Shown in pieces: positions 36,589-44,888 of a DNA stretch of 62,061 nt. The DNA lies in assembly GCA_947175535.1 (NCBI GenBank), contig CAMWNF010000002.1, positions 1 through 62,061 of the forward strand, read 5' to 3'. Source of the stretch: an uncultured Bacteroidales bacterium (GTDB lineage: Bacteria > Bacteroidota > Bacteroidia > Bacteroidales > Muribaculaceae). Made by a program: the position numbers and the translations under genes. Positions within the stretch are counted from its first letter, which is position 1, and each line of letters opens with the position of its first letter. The notes under the pieces were generated by a model. The model was given only the letters and a program-made list of their open reading frames with translations. It ran no database searches and was not told the DNA's origin.

Positions 36589-37724
36589 AAAAAGCGGAAA
36601 TAAAATCTACAAAAAGCAACCACTCAATCTGGTATAAGATTTTAAGCGCTATTTTTATAATCGCAAATATCGGTGTATGCGGAGGTCTTATAGTCTCTGG
36701 CTATGCGGGTTCTATCAATCCAACCACTCATCCTACTGCTCCGGCTCTCGCGATGACTTTTCCGATATGGTTGCTTGCAGCCCTGATATGCCTTATCATC
36801 ACCGCTTTAGTGCGTTGGAAAATAGCAATCTTCGGTTTTCTTGGGATTCTTATCGCTCTTCCACCCATACTCGAATATTCGCCTTCCCATATTCCGCGGC
36901 GTGTTGCTGAAGATGCCGATACGTTCACTTTTATGAGTTATAATGTGTTCGGACTAAAAAGTCAGGACGGCGAATATCCGGGAGATGTCAATCCTACTAT
37001 CGGGTATATTCTTAATCAGGACCCTGATATCGTGTGCCTTCAGGAACTCGGCTCACTGCATTCCGATAAAAATCTTCATCTCACCCCAGCCCAGCTCGAT
37101 TCCCTTCACAGTTTATATCCCTATGTTTTCGTTGGAGGACATGCACAAGCAATTTTTTCGAAATTTCCCATCCAACCGATACAAACCGGATTCAAATATT
37201 CAGGAGAAGCAGGGTCGGCGGACATGGCATGCTTCCGCACCGAAATCAAAGGGCAGACAATAACTATTTTTAATGTTCATCTCCAGTCATTCGACCTCTT
37301 GAGCAGCGATAGGGAAATGTTCTCCAAACTTAAACGGTTACAAGGCTCCGAAGATGAGATTGCACGTATGAAGAACCATCTCGTCAATAAAATACGCGAG
37401 GCGGGACCGCAACGGGTTAACGATACAGAAGAACTCATCCGTTATATAAAAAAATTCGGTGGTCCGAACGTCATCGTTTGCGGTGATTTCAACGATATTC
37501 CGGGCAGTTACCCGCTAAGAATGCTTTCCGACGAGCATCTGAAGGAGGTATATCCGGAGGTCGGCTTCGGTCCTATGGTGACTTACAATGCCGGGGGATT
37601 CTATTTCCGTATCGACCATATATTATATCGCGGGAACCTGCGTCCGGTAAAAATGAACCGCGGTAGTATCCGCTCGTCAGACCATTATCCGATTACAGCT
37701 ACATTTGAGATAATCAACCGTTAA
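36585..37724 (+). CDS. Membrane-anchored endonuclease/exonuclease/phosphatase (EEP) fold hydrolase
   Basis: 379 residues; its ATG overlaps the preceding stop by 4 bp. Three membrane helices occupy residues about 18-108, then an EEP domain: FMSYNVFGL (metal-binding Asn), VCLQELGS (Glu), IFNVHLQSF, VIVCGDFNDIPGS (Asp/Asn) and SSDHYPITATF (final Asp-His). All catalytic positions are present. EEP enzymes cut phosphoesters in nucleic acids, inositides or sphingolipids; the substrate cannot be told. The hydrolase domain probably faces the periplasm, judged from the short positively charged N-terminus, which is uncertain. Confidence 0.88.
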   Translation: MKKAEIKSTKSNHSIWYKILSAIFIIANIGVCGGLIVSGYAGSINPTTHPTAPALAMTFPIWLLAALICLIITALVRWKIAIFGFLGILIALPPILEYSPSHIPRRVAEDADTFTFMSYNVFGLKSQDGEYPGDVNPTIGYILNQDPDIVCLQELGSLHSDKNLHLTPAQLDSLHSLYPYVFVGGHAQAIFSKFPIQPIQTGFKYSGEAGSADMACFRTEIKGQTITIFNVHLQSFDLLSSDREMFSKLKRLQGSEDEIARMKNHLVNKIREAGPQRVNDTEELIRYIKKFGGPNVIVCGDFNDIPGSYPLRMLSDEHLKEVYPEVGFGPMVTYNAGGFYFRIDHILYRGNLRPVKMNRGSIRSSDHYPITATFEIINR

Positions 37725-37749
37725 TTACAACTATAATTCCATCACAATC

Positions 37750-38529
37750 ATGCCCGTAAAAAATCCGACCGACGTTATCAACATCGCACTTGACAACGGA
37801 CGTAACAAAACCTCCCTACGAACTCAACGGCTCATAATACTTAGCATTCTTGCCGGAGCATACATCGCTCTCGGAGGAGCATTATCTCTGATTGCCGGCT
37901 ACGGCTTTCCCGGTTCGCCGGTTGCACTGCAAAAAATAATCAGCGGCTGTGTGTTCCCTATAGGACTTATCCTCATAGTAATACTCGGCGGGGAGCTTTT
38001 CACGGGCAACAACGCAATGCTCATTCCCGCATTCATGAATCGTGACTATGGTTTAGGAGCGGTCTTGCGTAATTGGACAATCGTTTATTTCGGCAACTTC
38101 ATCGGTGCTCTTGCGTTCGCATGGCTTATGGTATATCTCTCAGGTCTGACTTCCGGCGAACCATATCACTCCGCAATCATCAAAGTGGCGGAAACAAAAG
38201 TTTCATTGTCTTGGCTCACGGTATTTCTTCGTGGTATAGGAGCCAACTGGTGTGTATGCCTTGCCGTATGGCTTGCAATGTCTGGCAGACGACTTGCCGA
38301 AAAAATGCTCGCATGCTGGCTACCGGTGATGGCTTTCGTGGTACTCGGCTATGAGCACTGTATCGCCAATATGTTTTTTATACCTCTCGGTATGATGGAA
38401 GGCGCAGACGTCAGCATTGGTGCATTTCTCATTGCTAATCTTGTTCCGGCGACTATCGGAAATATTGTCGGGGGAGCAATATTCGTCGGCATGCCTCATG
38501 CAATGCTGCACCTAAAGCGTCAGAAGTGA
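37750..38529 (+). CDS. Formate/nitrite transporter (FNT) family channel
   Basis: 259 residues with six membrane helices. FNT signatures are GGELFTGNN (omega-loop region after TM2), GIGANWCVCLAVWLA (TM5) and GYEHCIANMFFIPLG with the central His of the pore. FNT pentamers conduct formate, nitrite, hydrosulfide or related small anions across the inner membrane. Formate is the likely one in a fermenting anaerobe (inference). It lies 25 bp after the EEP gene and may be part of the rhomboid operon; a terminator follows. Confidence 0.93.
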   Translation: MPVKNPTDVINIALDNGRNKTSLRTQRLIILSILAGAYIALGGALSLIAGYGFPGSPVALQKIISGCVFPIGLILIVILGGELFTGNNAMLIPAFMNRDYGLGAVLRNWTIVYFGNFIGALAFAWLMVYLSGLTSGEPYHSAIIKVAETKVSLSWLTVFLRGIGANWCVCLAVWLAMSGRRLAEKMLACWLPVMAFVVLGYEHCIANMFFIPLGMMEGADVSIGAFLIANLVPATIGNIVGGAIFVGMPHAMLHLKRQK

Positions 38530-38530
38530 T

Positions 38531-38569
38531 AAAAAAATCCGTGAGGGCTTTACTCTCACGGATTTGTAA
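38531..38569. terminator. Bidirectional terminator after the FNT gene
   Basis: Stem AAATCCGTGAG/CTCACGGATTT (38535-38545/38555-38565) with A7 on the left; the stem serves both converging genes. Confidence 0.85.
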
Positions 38570-38585
38570 TATAATTTTATGTAAA

Positions 38586-39221
38586 TCAGAAGTTATATCC
38601 AATCGTAATGCTTAATGTATTGCGACGCATGCGGTCTTTTCCGTCATGATTATTAAAGGTAGCCATTGCCGACATGCCGACGCCGCCACTGATTGCAAGA
38701 TAATATTTATCTGCATAAGTAGCTGATATTCCGAAGCCCCACTGTGCATCAAAATGGTGCCAACCATATTCAAACATACTCGGCGAAGTTATCGTCATAG
38801 GTAAATCCGTATCTGCCTGAAGATGAGCTTTCGTGCTGCAATTGATATTGAACCATGGTCCTGTAAACGCTGCAAGTTCGAAGTTATCGAAAAGACCGAC
38901 ACGATATCCGATATTCACCGGTATTCTGATACCGAAATTACGAACCGAACCGTCATAGATTGCATTATTGTCTTCAAACGGTTTAATCCCCATTGTATTA
39001 TAAAACAAACCGACACCCGGCTCGATAAATAAGTTTTTTCCGAGAGGCATGTTATACACGCCCATAACCGTCAGACCTGAACCGTTATTGATACCATCAT
39101 TACAACCCGCCGGATGTGTCACGTCAAACGACGTCCTAATTCCGAAAAAAGCCGGTCTCTGCGCCTGCATAACCACTGGTGCAAGCATCACTGCAACCGC
39201 GAAAATTATCTTCTTAAACAT
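38586..39221 (-). CDS. Small outer-membrane beta-barrel protein
   Basis: 211 residues. Signal peptide MFKKIIFAVAVMLAPVVMQA/QR, then alternating amphipathic strands rich in Gly and aromatic residues (FIEPGVGLFYNTMGI, IRIPVNIGYRVGLFDNFELAAFTGPWFNI, YYLAISGGVGMSAMATF) and a C-terminal TLSITIGYNF ending in Phe, the outer-membrane barrel signature. The pattern fits the 8-strand 'outer membrane protein beta-barrel' family. No specific function can be named. Single gene. Confidence 0.85.
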   Translation of the reverse strand: MFKKIIFAVAVMLAPVVMQAQRPAFFGIRTSFDVTHPAGCNDGINNGSGLTVMGVYNMPLGKNLFIEPGVGLFYNTMGIKPFEDNNAIYDGSVRNFGIRIPVNIGYRVGLFDNFELAAFTGPWFNINCSTKAHLQADTDLPMTITSPSMFEYGWHHFDAQWGFGISATYADKYYLAISGGVGMSAMATFNNHDGKDRMRRNTLSITIGYNF

Positions 39222-39317
39222 AGTGTAGCATTTTATAAAGAGTGAAACATATATACCTATTCAACAAGCCAAACTCCGTTTTGCTCACACAACTGCCACA
39301 TTTATATCAAAAATGAT

Positions 39318-39325
39318 TATCTTTG
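39318..39325 (+). promoter_or_regulatory. -7 box of the phosphoethanolamine transferase gene
   Basis: TATCTTTG overlaps the apparent frame start at 39323, so translation must begin further downstream. Confidence 0.65.
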
Positions 39326-39355
39326 TATCTGCGAATACATTATTGCATGTGCTAT

Positions 39356-41044
39356 ATGCTGAAAAAACTCACTGATATATTGACATCATTTCCGCATGTA
39401 AGGCTTTGGTATCTTATACTCTTCATCCTGTCAGTCGCCTGCTTAATCGATGTGCCGGGTGCACCGGTCTTCGGGATGTCGAAGTTCACGCAAATTGTTT
39501 TTACGGTTTCTGTCTCAGCTTTCAAGGCATCACTTCTGATAATTTTCGCAGCTTGGCTCTGGAGGTATTGTAAAGCCAGCATCTTGCTTATTATCCTGCT
39601 GGTTCTGTATATTATTGTCGCAATAACCAACGTCGGCGCATTTGCCTTCTACGGTTTCGGCATGTCAAGAAAACTCATTTCACTTATCGCACAGACAAAT
39701 CCATCCGAAGCATCGGAATTTATACCTGACATCATTTCTCACTTAGGTTTGCTGCTTTCATCATTATGGACATGGATAGCGGTGATTATTGCCATCCTGG
39801 CAGGCGTGTTATTTTGCAAATTGCCTCGGATTGTTGTTATACTGATAACCAGCGCACTTAGTCTTACCGGATTAGGCATGTACACATGGCTGTTTTTCAG
39901 CTTCGATACCGCTAAGACGTCTATAGCCATGTCACTCCGAATACCGAAATACTTCATGGACCAACGAAGATGGAATTTAGAGATGCAGCAGCGCATTGAC
40001 AATAAAAAGCCTCTGCCCCACCCTGAGTCAGTTAAATCTGAACATGCAGCGGCAAATGTAGTTGTCATCATAGGAGAATCATCCAATCGCCCCAATCTGT
40101 CCCTTTATGGTTTCCCACTTCAGACATCACCATATATGGACTCTATAGCTGACAGCCTTATTGTTTTCACCGATGCGATTGCATCATCATTGCTCACAAG
40201 CGCGAATGTCGAACGCATTATATCGTTCAAAGCCGATGACCTCGTGGAAGGAGACTGGTATAACTACCCTTCACTCATTGATTTGTTCAAAGCCGCAGGT
40301 TACAAGACCTATTGGCTTTCAAATCAGGAACGGGCGGGAGTATGGAGCAACGCCGTCGGAGCACTCGCCTCAGGAGTCGACGTGATGTCATTTGTTGGTA
40401 TGGAATACTGTGACGATACGTTACTTGCCGAACGAACTTTCGACGATGTTCTTTTGCCGCCATTCAAAAAAGCACTTTCAGATGACGCGGATTACCGGAT
40501 GATTTTCCTTCATCTTCTCGGTTCACATACAATATATCACAAACGCTTTCCCCCGGAACGCGCAAGATATTCAGTAAATGATATTTACTCTGCCCCGCTT
40601 AACCGTCCATGGTTAAATGATGACGGAGCCCAATTACTCGCCGATTACTCCAATTCGCTTGTCTTTACAGATTCCATCTGGCATGAGACATTCAGAGAGA
40701 TAGCTGACAATCCCTCACCGTCAATACTTATCTACCTTTCTGACCACGGAGAAAAAGTATGTGAAGGTGATAATCTCCGCGGCCGCGACAGCCACTCGGT
40801 TGAAATTCCGTTCATCATATATGCTAACAAAGCCTACAGAGAAGCTAATCCTGGGATAATGGAGCAATTAGCTGCAGCTAAAGACCGACCCTTTTCGTCG
40901 GCGGCTCTTGTCCATATGCTCATGACTCTCACCGGAACAGATTATGAACTTTACAACGGAGCTGACGACCCGTTATCAGATTCTTTTGTAGCCCGGACTC
41001 GAATGGTCGACGAGGCTCCGTGGATTCATGATTATAAATACTGA
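39356..41044 (+). CDS. Phosphoethanolamine transferase of the EptA/sulfatase-fold type
   Basis: 562 residues from ATG 39356 (MLKKLTDILTS); ATG 39347 is also possible. Five membrane helices in the first 200 residues, then a periplasmic alkaline-phosphatase-fold domain with VVVIIGESSNRPNLSLYGF (metal Glu), TSANVERIISF (candidate nucleophile Thr), MIFLHLLGSHTIYHKRFP and LIYLSDHGEKVCE (metal Asp/His). Enzymes of this family move phosphoethanolamine from phosphatidylethanolamine to lipid A or other envelope glycans, reducing binding of cationic peptides. The acceptor is not determinable here. Confidence 0.9.
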   Translation: MLKKLTDILTSFPHVRLWYLILFILSVACLIDVPGAPVFGMSKFTQIVFTVSVSAFKASLLIIFAAWLWRYCKASILLIILLVLYIIVAITNVGAFAFYGFGMSRKLISLIAQTNPSEASEFIPDIISHLGLLLSSLWTWIAVIIAILAGVLFCKLPRIVVILITSALSLTGLGMYTWLFFSFDTAKTSIAMSLRIPKYFMDQRRWNLEMQQRIDNKKPLPHPESVKSEHAAANVVVIIGESSNRPNLSLYGFPLQTSPYMDSIADSLIVFTDAIASSLLTSANVERIISFKADDLVEGDWYNYPSLIDLFKAAGYKTYWLSNQERAGVWSNAVGALASGVDVMSFVGMEYCDDTLLAERTFDDVLLPPFKKALSDDADYRMIFLHLLGSHTIYHKRFPPERARYSVNDIYSAPLNRPWLNDDGAQLLADYSNSLVFTDSIWHETFREIADNPSPSILIYLSDHGEKVCEGDNLRGRDSHSVEIPFIIYANKAYREANPGIMEQLAAAKDRPFSSAALVHMLMTLTGTDYELYNGADDPLSDSFVARTRMVDEAPWIHDYKY

Positions 41045-41074
41045 ATCAGTCTACGTCCAATTCGCAGCTACGTT

Positions 41075-41105
41075 TTTGATATAAAAAAGAATGTTACTAA
41101 ATTTG
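41075..41105 (+). promoter_or_regulatory. Promoter of the thiE-like/kdsB operon
   Basis: TTTG (41075-41078), 19-bp spacer, -7 box TAAATTTG (41098-41105). The ATG at 41113 is only 7 bp downstream, so the mRNA is probably leaderless or nearly so. Confidence 0.8.
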
Positions 41106-41112
41106 CACTATC

Positions 41113-41703
41113 ATGCTACAGTTTATCGCACAGACAAACGACCGTTATTCGGTTGAAGAGACAATACAAATGGCTATCGAAGGCGGATGCCGATGGATAC
41201 AGCTTCATTTGCCGGACATGACCGACGAAGATATCAAGTCAATCGCGCCTGATATAATAGCACTATGTAAAGATGCCGCAGCCTTTCTTATGATAGAAGA
41301 CCGCCCAGAGTTAGCAAAAGAACTTGGGTTACATGGCGTTCATGTAAAGGATATTACCGACCGCTCGGCTGCAAAAATCAGAGAAGAACTCGGTCCGGAA
41401 GCAGTAATCGGGGTTGATGTGGCAAGCGCGGCAGCCGTGATGGCTTTGCGGACGGCTGATATAGATTACGTCACTCTACCCGCTGACATGCGTATAGGTG
41501 AAATCACAGAAATTGTTTCTACAGTTCGCGATGCAGGCATAGAGACCCCAATTGTTGCGACAGGAGACATAACTCCAGAAGATGCATTGGTTTATATGGC
41601 TGCCGGTGTATCGGGAATTGCTACTGGAAAACCGCTTATCGAAGCGAAAGACCCGGTCAAGGAAATCGAGCTTATGCTTGACATTCTCAGCGGTAAAAAG
41701 TAG
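41113..41703 (+). CDS. ThiE-like protein (thiamine-phosphate synthase fold)
   Basis: 196 residues forming a compact TIM barrel: LQFIAQTNDRYSVEETIQMA, GGCRWIQLHLPDMTDED, FLMIEDRPELAKELGLHGVHV, AVIGVDVASAAAVMAL, YVTLPADMRIGEI, IVATGDITPEDALVYMAAGVSGIA. This order of strands matches thiamine-phosphate synthase, where the ...HLPDM (usually RxK), IEDR (usually NDR) and GI/ATG segments bind pyrophosphate and thiazole. Several usual residues are changed (RxK reads HLPDM, ND reads IED), so it may not be a true ThiE. It heads an operon of envelope genes without other thiamine genes. The fold is sure; the enzyme activity is not. Confidence 0.8.
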   Translation: MLQFIAQTNDRYSVEETIQMAIEGGCRWIQLHLPDMTDEDIKSIAPDIIALCKDAAAFLMIEDRPELAKELGLHGVHVKDITDRSAAKIREELGPEAVIGVDVASAAAVMALRTADIDYVTLPADMRIGEITEIVSTVRDAGIETPIVATGDITPEDALVYMAAGVSGIATGKPLIEAKDPVKEIELMLDILSGKK

Positions 41704-41716
41704 GTATTATACTGAA

Positions 41717-42754
41717 ATGGCTGGAGAACTGTCGAAAACATTATGGAAAATGCTGCTCCCGATAGCCATCGGACTCGGAGTGGTCATATGGTTGTTTCAT
41801 GATGAATTCAATCCTGCTGTATTCTCCCACTTCACATTCTCGTGGCGTACGGTAATCGCCATAGTAGCCGCCCTTTTATTTGTCGTAGGACGTGATTTCG
41901 GTCTTTCGTGGCGTTTCCACACAATCGCAGAAGGCGATCTTTCATGGGGTCGCGCGGTAAAAGTCGATTTGATGTGTGCATTCACCTCTGCAATAACACC
42001 GTCGGTTGTCGGTGGAAGTGCACTGGCGGTCTTTTATCTGAATAGAGAGGGGATAAATGTCGGCAGAGCTACGACTCTGACGCTCACCACTCTGTTTCTC
42101 GACGAGCTTTTTTTTGTAATTTTCTGCCCTATTCTTATATTGCTAATTCCTGATGCCGCTCTCTTCGGCACGGCTAACGCCGGAACTTTAATCGATGGTA
42201 TCAGAGTAGTCTTCTGGGTAGTCTATGCGGGAATTGTCATCTGGACAGCCATATTGTTTACAGGAATAATAGCCCGACCCCAAGCAGTAGCAACGCTGAT
42301 GCATAAGATTTTCTCTCTGCGTCCGTTGCGCCGCTGGCAAAAATCGATTGACCGGACAACGGACAATATGCTCGAAACGTCTTCGCTGGTAAAGAACGCG
42401 TCAAAGAAATGGTGGCTGAAAGTATTCGGGGCGACAGTAGTGTCATGGTTCTCGCGTTATCTTGTCGTAAACGCCTTATTCTGGGGTTTTGTGCCGGCAG
42501 CGTCGGGCCTGCTCGTTTTCGGCAGACAATTTGTGGTCTGGGTTGTCCTTATGGTAAGTCCGACTCCCGGGGGAAGTGGAATCAGCGAATGGCTTTTCAC
42601 AAATTATTACGGAGATTTAATAGGAGACGTAAGCATAGCCCTCATTCTTGCTCTCTTATGGCGCATATTAAGCTACTACATCTATCTTATCGCAGGTTGC
42701 TGTCTTCTTCCTACATATTTTTCAAAACGAAAAAAATCCGTTGCAACACCATGA
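41717..42754 (+). CDS. Flippase-like integral membrane protein (LPG synthase TM / UPF0104 type)
   Basis: 345 residues from ATG 41717 (MAGELSKTLWKMLLPIAIGLG); the frame extends upstream into the thiE-like gene but only by overlap. About eight membrane helices; motifs VKVDLMCAFTSAITPSVVGGSALAVFYL and SPTPGGSGISEWLF are the two Gly/Pro-rich signatures of the AglD/MprF-flippase-like family (PF03706). Members move lipids or lipid-linked sugars between leaflets. The operon with kdsB suggests a role in LPS-related lipid transport (inference). It starts 13 bp after the thiE-like gene. Confidence 0.85.
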   Translation: MAGELSKTLWKMLLPIAIGLGVVIWLFHDEFNPAVFSHFTFSWRTVIAIVAALLFVVGRDFGLSWRFHTIAEGDLSWGRAVKVDLMCAFTSAITPSVVGGSALAVFYLNREGINVGRATTLTLTTLFLDELFFVIFCPILILLIPDAALFGTANAGTLIDGIRVVFWVVYAGIVIWTAILFTGIIARPQAVATLMHKIFSLRPLRRWQKSIDRTTDNMLETSSLVKNASKKWWLKVFGATVVSWFSRYLVVNALFWGFVPAASGLLVFGRQFVVWVVLMVSPTPGGSGISEWLFTNYYGDLIGDVSIALILALLWRILSYYIYLIAGCCLLPTYFSKRKKSVATP

Positions 42755-44121
42755 AAATGTCAGTTAAAGCCATTTTGAGCACATTGGTATTTATTATTGC
42801 TTCTACGTTAAACAATTATGCCGTCTCAAAAGTAATAGTTCTTCCTCTGGAAGACGAAATAGATGCTCGCGCATGGCAACATACCCGAAGGGCATGCGAT
42901 AAGGCAATTGAAGATAATGCCGAACTCTTCGTGATAAGAATGAACACATACGGAGGTGCTCTCGACGCAGCGGATTCAATCCGTACATCTTTGTTGCGTA
43001 TGCCGGTTCCCACTGTAGCATATATAGACCATAACGCCGCGTCTGCCGGAGCTTTGATAGCTCTCGCATGCGACAGCATTTTCATGACTCCCGGCTCAAG
43101 CATAGGAGCTGCCACAGTGGTTGACGGTCAGGGTCAGCCTATGCCGGACAAATATCAGGCATACATGAGTTCAATCATGCGCAGCACAGCCGAACATCAT
43201 GGTAAATGGATTGCACCGGGCGATACACTTCTTTCGTGGAGACGTGACCCCGCTATCGCCGCTTCGATGGTCAATCCTGATTCGGTAACGGCTTTTTCAT
43301 CATCCGAAGCTGTCGAAGCAGGATTTTCCGATGGAACAGTATCTTCGCTCAACGAAATGTTCAGCCGGCTGAACATAGATGAACCGGATACCGAAACATT
43401 TGAGCCTACGATGACTGACGATATAATAGGCTTCCTCAGTAACGCTGGCGTACGTGCTTTACTCGTCATGCTGATAATCGGTGGAATATATATGGAAATG
43501 CATACTCCGGGACTCGGATTTGCCGCAGCGGTGGCTCTTGTGGCGGCATGTCTTTATTTCCTTCCGATGTTGATTTCCGGCACATTGCCTGCATGGATAG
43601 TTATAACCCTCGTTATCGGCATCGTGCTTATTGCATTGGAAGTCTTTGTCATACCGGGATTTGGCGTATGCGGCATTGCCGGAATAGCCGCAGTAGTGAT
43701 AGCCCTCGGTGCTGCCATAGTGCCGACAGACAGTTCAGCAAACGGTCTTACTCTTTCAGCAATTGCAAGACCTATTGTAACCGTCGGAATAGGAATAGGA
43801 GCAGCTGTAGCCCTCGTCGCATGGCTGACCTCACGCCACGGACCGAAATTTTTCCGACGTCATTCCGAACTGATGCTTACTCAAGATATAAAGAAAGGCT
43901 ACATTGGTGTCGATATGGGTCCTGCAAAATTTGTCGGACATAAGGCAACGGCAATGACCGACATGCGCCCTGCAGGAAAAATACTTCTTGACGGTGAAGT
44001 GTATGACGCCGTATCGACAGGGGCGTTTATAGATGCCGGTAGTCATGTAAGAATATTGCGCTATGAAAATGCGCAGTTATATGTAGAACCGACCCGCTTA
44101 GAACCCGAAACAGAAAAATGA
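42751..44121 (+). CDS. NfeD/ClpP-class membrane protease
   Basis: 456 residues from ATG 42751, overlapping the previous stop by 4 bp. Signal peptide MKMSVKAILSTLVFIIASTLNNYA. A ClpP/crotonase-fold serine protease domain follows (FVIRMNTYGGALDAADSIRTS, AYIDHNAASAGALIALACDSIFM with Ser of ASAG, GAATVV), then four membrane helices (about 240-365) and a C-terminal OB-fold NfeD domain (GHKATAMTDMRPAGKILLDGEVYDAVSTGAFIDAGSHVRI). NfeD proteases cut stomatin-like membrane proteins and affect membrane quality control. No stomatin gene is adjacent. Confidence 0.92.
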   Translation: MKMSVKAILSTLVFIIASTLNNYAVSKVIVLPLEDEIDARAWQHTRRACDKAIEDNAELFVIRMNTYGGALDAADSIRTSLLRMPVPTVAYIDHNAASAGALIALACDSIFMTPGSSIGAATVVDGQGQPMPDKYQAYMSSIMRSTAEHHGKWIAPGDTLLSWRRDPAIAASMVNPDSVTAFSSSEAVEAGFSDGTVSSLNEMFSRLNIDEPDTETFEPTMTDDIIGFLSNAGVRALLVMLIIGGIYMEMHTPGLGFAAAVALVAACLYFLPMLISGTLPAWIVITLVIGIVLIALEVFVIPGFGVCGIAGIAAVVIALGAAIVPTDSSANGLTLSAIARPIVTVGIGIGAAVALVAWLTSRHGPKFFRRHSELMLTQDIKKGYIGVDMGPAKFVGHKATAMTDMRPAGKILLDGEVYDAVSTGAFIDAGSHVRILRYENAQLYVEPTRLEPETEK

Positions 44122-44888
44122 AATTCATAGGTATTATCCCTGCCCGATATGCTTCAAGCCGATTTCCGGGCAAACCTCTTGCCATGATTGGCGACCGCAC
44201 GATGATAGAACGTGTCTATCGTCAGGCATCGAAAGAGCTGGACGATGTAGTCGTAGCGACCGATGACAAACGCATTTATGACGCAGTCCTCGCATTCGGA
44301 GGTAAAGCCGTCATGACCTCAGAAAGTCATCGCAGCGGAACAGATCGTTGCCGTGAGGCTTATGCAAATGTTGGGTCGGATGCAGATGTTATCATAAACA
44401 TTCAGGGTGACGAACCCTTCATAGCCCCAGAACAAATTGCCGCGCTTAAATCATGCTTCGCAGATTCTTCTGTCGAGATTGCGACACTCGCCCGACGCTT
44501 TGACCCGCAACGTGGCTTCGACGCATTATTCGACCCGAATACACCTAAAGTCATAATGGATAATGACAGCAATGCGATATACTTCTCGCGTGCCATAATT
44601 CCATATGTGCGTAACTATCCGTGGCAGGAATGGCTTAACCATGCCGTATATCACACTCACGTCGGTCTTTACGCCTACCGCGCTTCTACACTCGACAAAA
44701 TAACCGCCCTGCCCCAGTCGTCACTTGAGATTGCCGAATCTCTCGAACAACTCAGATGGATTCAGAACGGTTATAAAATCAGGGTAGCTATCACAGACCG
44801 TCCGACAATAGGAATTGATACGCCTGACGATCTCAAAGCTGCTGTCGAATATCTGAAAACTTTGGACCCAGAATCAGAAAATGCTTGA
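44118..44888 (+). CDS. kdsB: 3-deoxy-manno-octulosonate cytidylyltransferase (CMP-KDO synthetase)
   Basis: 256 residues, normal for KdsB. Nucleotide-binding N-terminus GIIPARYASSRFPGKPLAMI, SHRSGTDRCREA, the metal-binding NIQGDEPFI and HVGLYAYR are all diagnostic. It activates KDO as CMP-KDO in the cytoplasm for the lipid A inner core. Its ATG overlaps the NfeD stop by 4 bp (ATGA), and it overlaps the next gene by 8 bp, so it is translationally coupled in the operon starting at 41113. Confidence 0.97.
   Translation: MKFIGIIPARYASSRFPGKPLAMIGDRTMIERVYRQASKELDDVVVATDDKRIYDAVLAFGGKAVMTSESHRSGTDRCREAYANVGSDADVIINIQGDEPFIAPEQIAALKSCFADSSVEIATLARRFDPQRGFDALFDPNTPKVIMDNDSNAIYFSRAIIPYVRNYPWQEWLNHAVYHTHVGLYAYRASTLDKITALPQSSLEIAESLEQLRWIQNGYKIRVAITDRPTIGIDTPDDLKAAVEYLKTLDPESENA

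Noticed and set aside
42409-42750. Upstream extension of the NfeD-type gene
   Set aside because: It runs through the flippase-like gene in another frame; ATG 42751 has a signal peptide and the usual 4-bp overlap.
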